A DNA stretch of 7,932 nucleotides from Clostridia bacterium (GTDB lineage: Bacteria; Bacillota_A; Clostridia; Christensenellales; Borkfalkiaceae), in NCBI GenBank assembly GCA_017504735.1, contig JAFVQP010000134.1, positions 1 to 7,932 of the forward strand, in the 5' to 3' direction. The position numbers and the translations under genes were made by a program. Every line of letters begins with the position of its first letter. Position 1 is the stretch's first letter. Of this stretch, positions 7,186-7,932 are shown piece by piece. The notes under the pieces are model-generated. The model did no database searches. It saw only the letters and a list, made by a program, of their open reading frames with translations, and had not been told where the DNA came from.

Positions 7186-7191
7186 AAGGAG
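7186..7191 (+). promoter_or_regulatory. Ribosome binding site for the last gene
   Basis: AAGGAG lies seven bases before the ATG at 7199, which supports that start over the in-frame ATG at 7214. Confidence 0.85.
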
Positions 7192-7198
7192 AAAAAGT

Positions 7199-7932
7199 AT
7201 GGGAAAGACAATTATGTCGAAAATCAAGTGGTTGCTTGCCTTGTGCGCGGTGACGGTGCTTGCCCTTGTAGGCGGTATCTTCTCATTGAACACGAAAGCG
7301 GAAGCCAAAGCGGAAGAATCGATTACCATCACGCAGGTACAGTTCCGTACCAGCGGGGAAAATTGTTACTTCTTCCTTCGTATGGATGGGCAAACGGACT
7401 ACGCAGAGCTCAACCAATGGCATGATCCTTCCATGATCACCAACACCAACATTTTAGATAAAGTACACCTTTATTTCTTGGATGGTTCGGCAACGTTGTG
7501 TGAGGCTTGGACGGGCACAAACTGTGGTACGTACATTTGGGGTGAAACCCACGCGTTGGTATTCCCTATGCAAGCGGAATATAAGTCGAATATGGGCACC
7601 GGCGCAAGAATTGATGCTGGCGCTGAAATCCCTATGCTCGACGGCACGAAGAAGGTAACTTCGGTTACGAGAACGTTCTGGAGTACGCATAATACCGCGG
7701 ATAATGCTATTGGCAACTACACGGACGGTTACAATACGATTTCGACATCAATTGCGAAATTACACCTTCGCGGTATGATCAATATCGGCCTTGGCGAAGG
7801 TAACGACTGGGTGAAAGGCGAAGGTAGAACGGACAGCCTTCCCACGCAGGTACCCGATAAAAATGGCTCGACGGAACATTCTGGTACGTATTGGCGTAAA
7901 ATGCTTGCTTGCAACTTCCTTGGTAAAGTGAA
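7199..7932 (+). CDS. N-terminal part of secreted modular protein (3' end outside window)
   Basis: The frame runs open from ATG 7199 to the window edge, giving 244 complete codons. A Sec signal peptide is clear: basic start MGKTIMSKIK, hydrophobic core 11-30, and an Ala/Lys/Glu stretch with likely cleavage after A36 or A38. There is no lipobox cysteine. The mature part resembles modules of the 808-residue protein two genes upstream: a beta strand with aromatic residues (CYFFLRMDG, 56-64), an LYFLDGSATL element (91-100) in the place of the I-(D/N)-G-K element, and IDAGAEIPMLDG (138-149) in the place of K-x-G-x-x-F-P. Similarity is by eye and low. Residues 185-244 are rich in Gly, Asp and charged residues and include LRGMINIGLGEGNDW (190-204). 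No catalytic motif was seen. It is probably part of the same operon, 42 bases after the enzyme gene. My inference is a second surface glycan-binding protein; whether it ends in the same Gly-Cys tail cannot be seen. Confidence 0.8.
   Translation, partial: MGKTIMSKIKWLLALCAVTVLALVGGIFSLNTKAEAKAEESITITQVQFRTSGENCYFFLRMDGQTDYAELNQWHDPSMITNTNILDKVHLYFLDGSATLCEAWTGTNCGTYIWGETHALVFPMQAEYKSNMGTGARIDAGAEIPMLDGTKKVTSVTRTFWSTHNTADNAIGNYTDGYNTISTSIAKLHLRGMINIGLGEGNDWVKGEGRTDSLPTQVPDKNGSTEHSGTYWRKMLACNFLGKV

Overview
The window reads as one plus-strand gene cluster for carbohydrate capture, breakdown and uptake in a Gram-positive-type bacterium, most likely a clostridial member of the Bacillota. Supporting signs are strong AGGAGG-type ribosome binding sites, short gaps or overlaps between genes, a Bacillota-style CUT1 sugar ABC transporter encoded without an ATPase, a lipoprotein enzyme, and secreted proteins with Sec signal peptides. 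Leucine codon use is strongly biased to TTG. Base composition looks moderate (mid-40s % GC by eye, not computed). Placement below class level cannot be supported from the sequence alone.

Layout. Positions 1-270 hold the last 89 codons of a gene whose start lies outside the window, probably the sugar-binding lipoprotein of the ABC transporter. Positions 286-1239 and 1239-2114 encode the two membrane permeases (MalF-like and MalG-like); their stop and start codons share one base. A 108-109 base gap with two small inverted repeats follows. Positions 2224-4650 encode an 808-residue secreted protein with several related beta-rich modules and a C-terminal tail made of a Gly-Cys motif, a membrane helix and a basic end. 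Its stop overlaps the start of 4643-7156, an 837-residue predicted lipoprotein with an (alpha/alpha)6-barrel glycosidase-like fold. After 42 bases with another small hairpin, positions 7199-7932 hold the first 244 codons of another secreted protein, cut by the window edge, whose visible part resembles the modules of the 808-residue protein.

How they may work together (inference): the modular secreted proteins would bind or present a polysaccharide at the cell surface, the lipoprotein enzyme would trim it outside the membrane, and the solute-binding protein plus the two permeases would import the oligosaccharides, powered by an ATPase encoded elsewhere. The part that may be undescribed is the pair of modular secreted proteins around the enzyme, one carrying a cysteine-containing C-terminal anchor signal that is not LPXTG. 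No RNA genes, CRISPR arrays, insertion sequences or attachment sites were seen. The only gap above 100 bases is 2115-2223.
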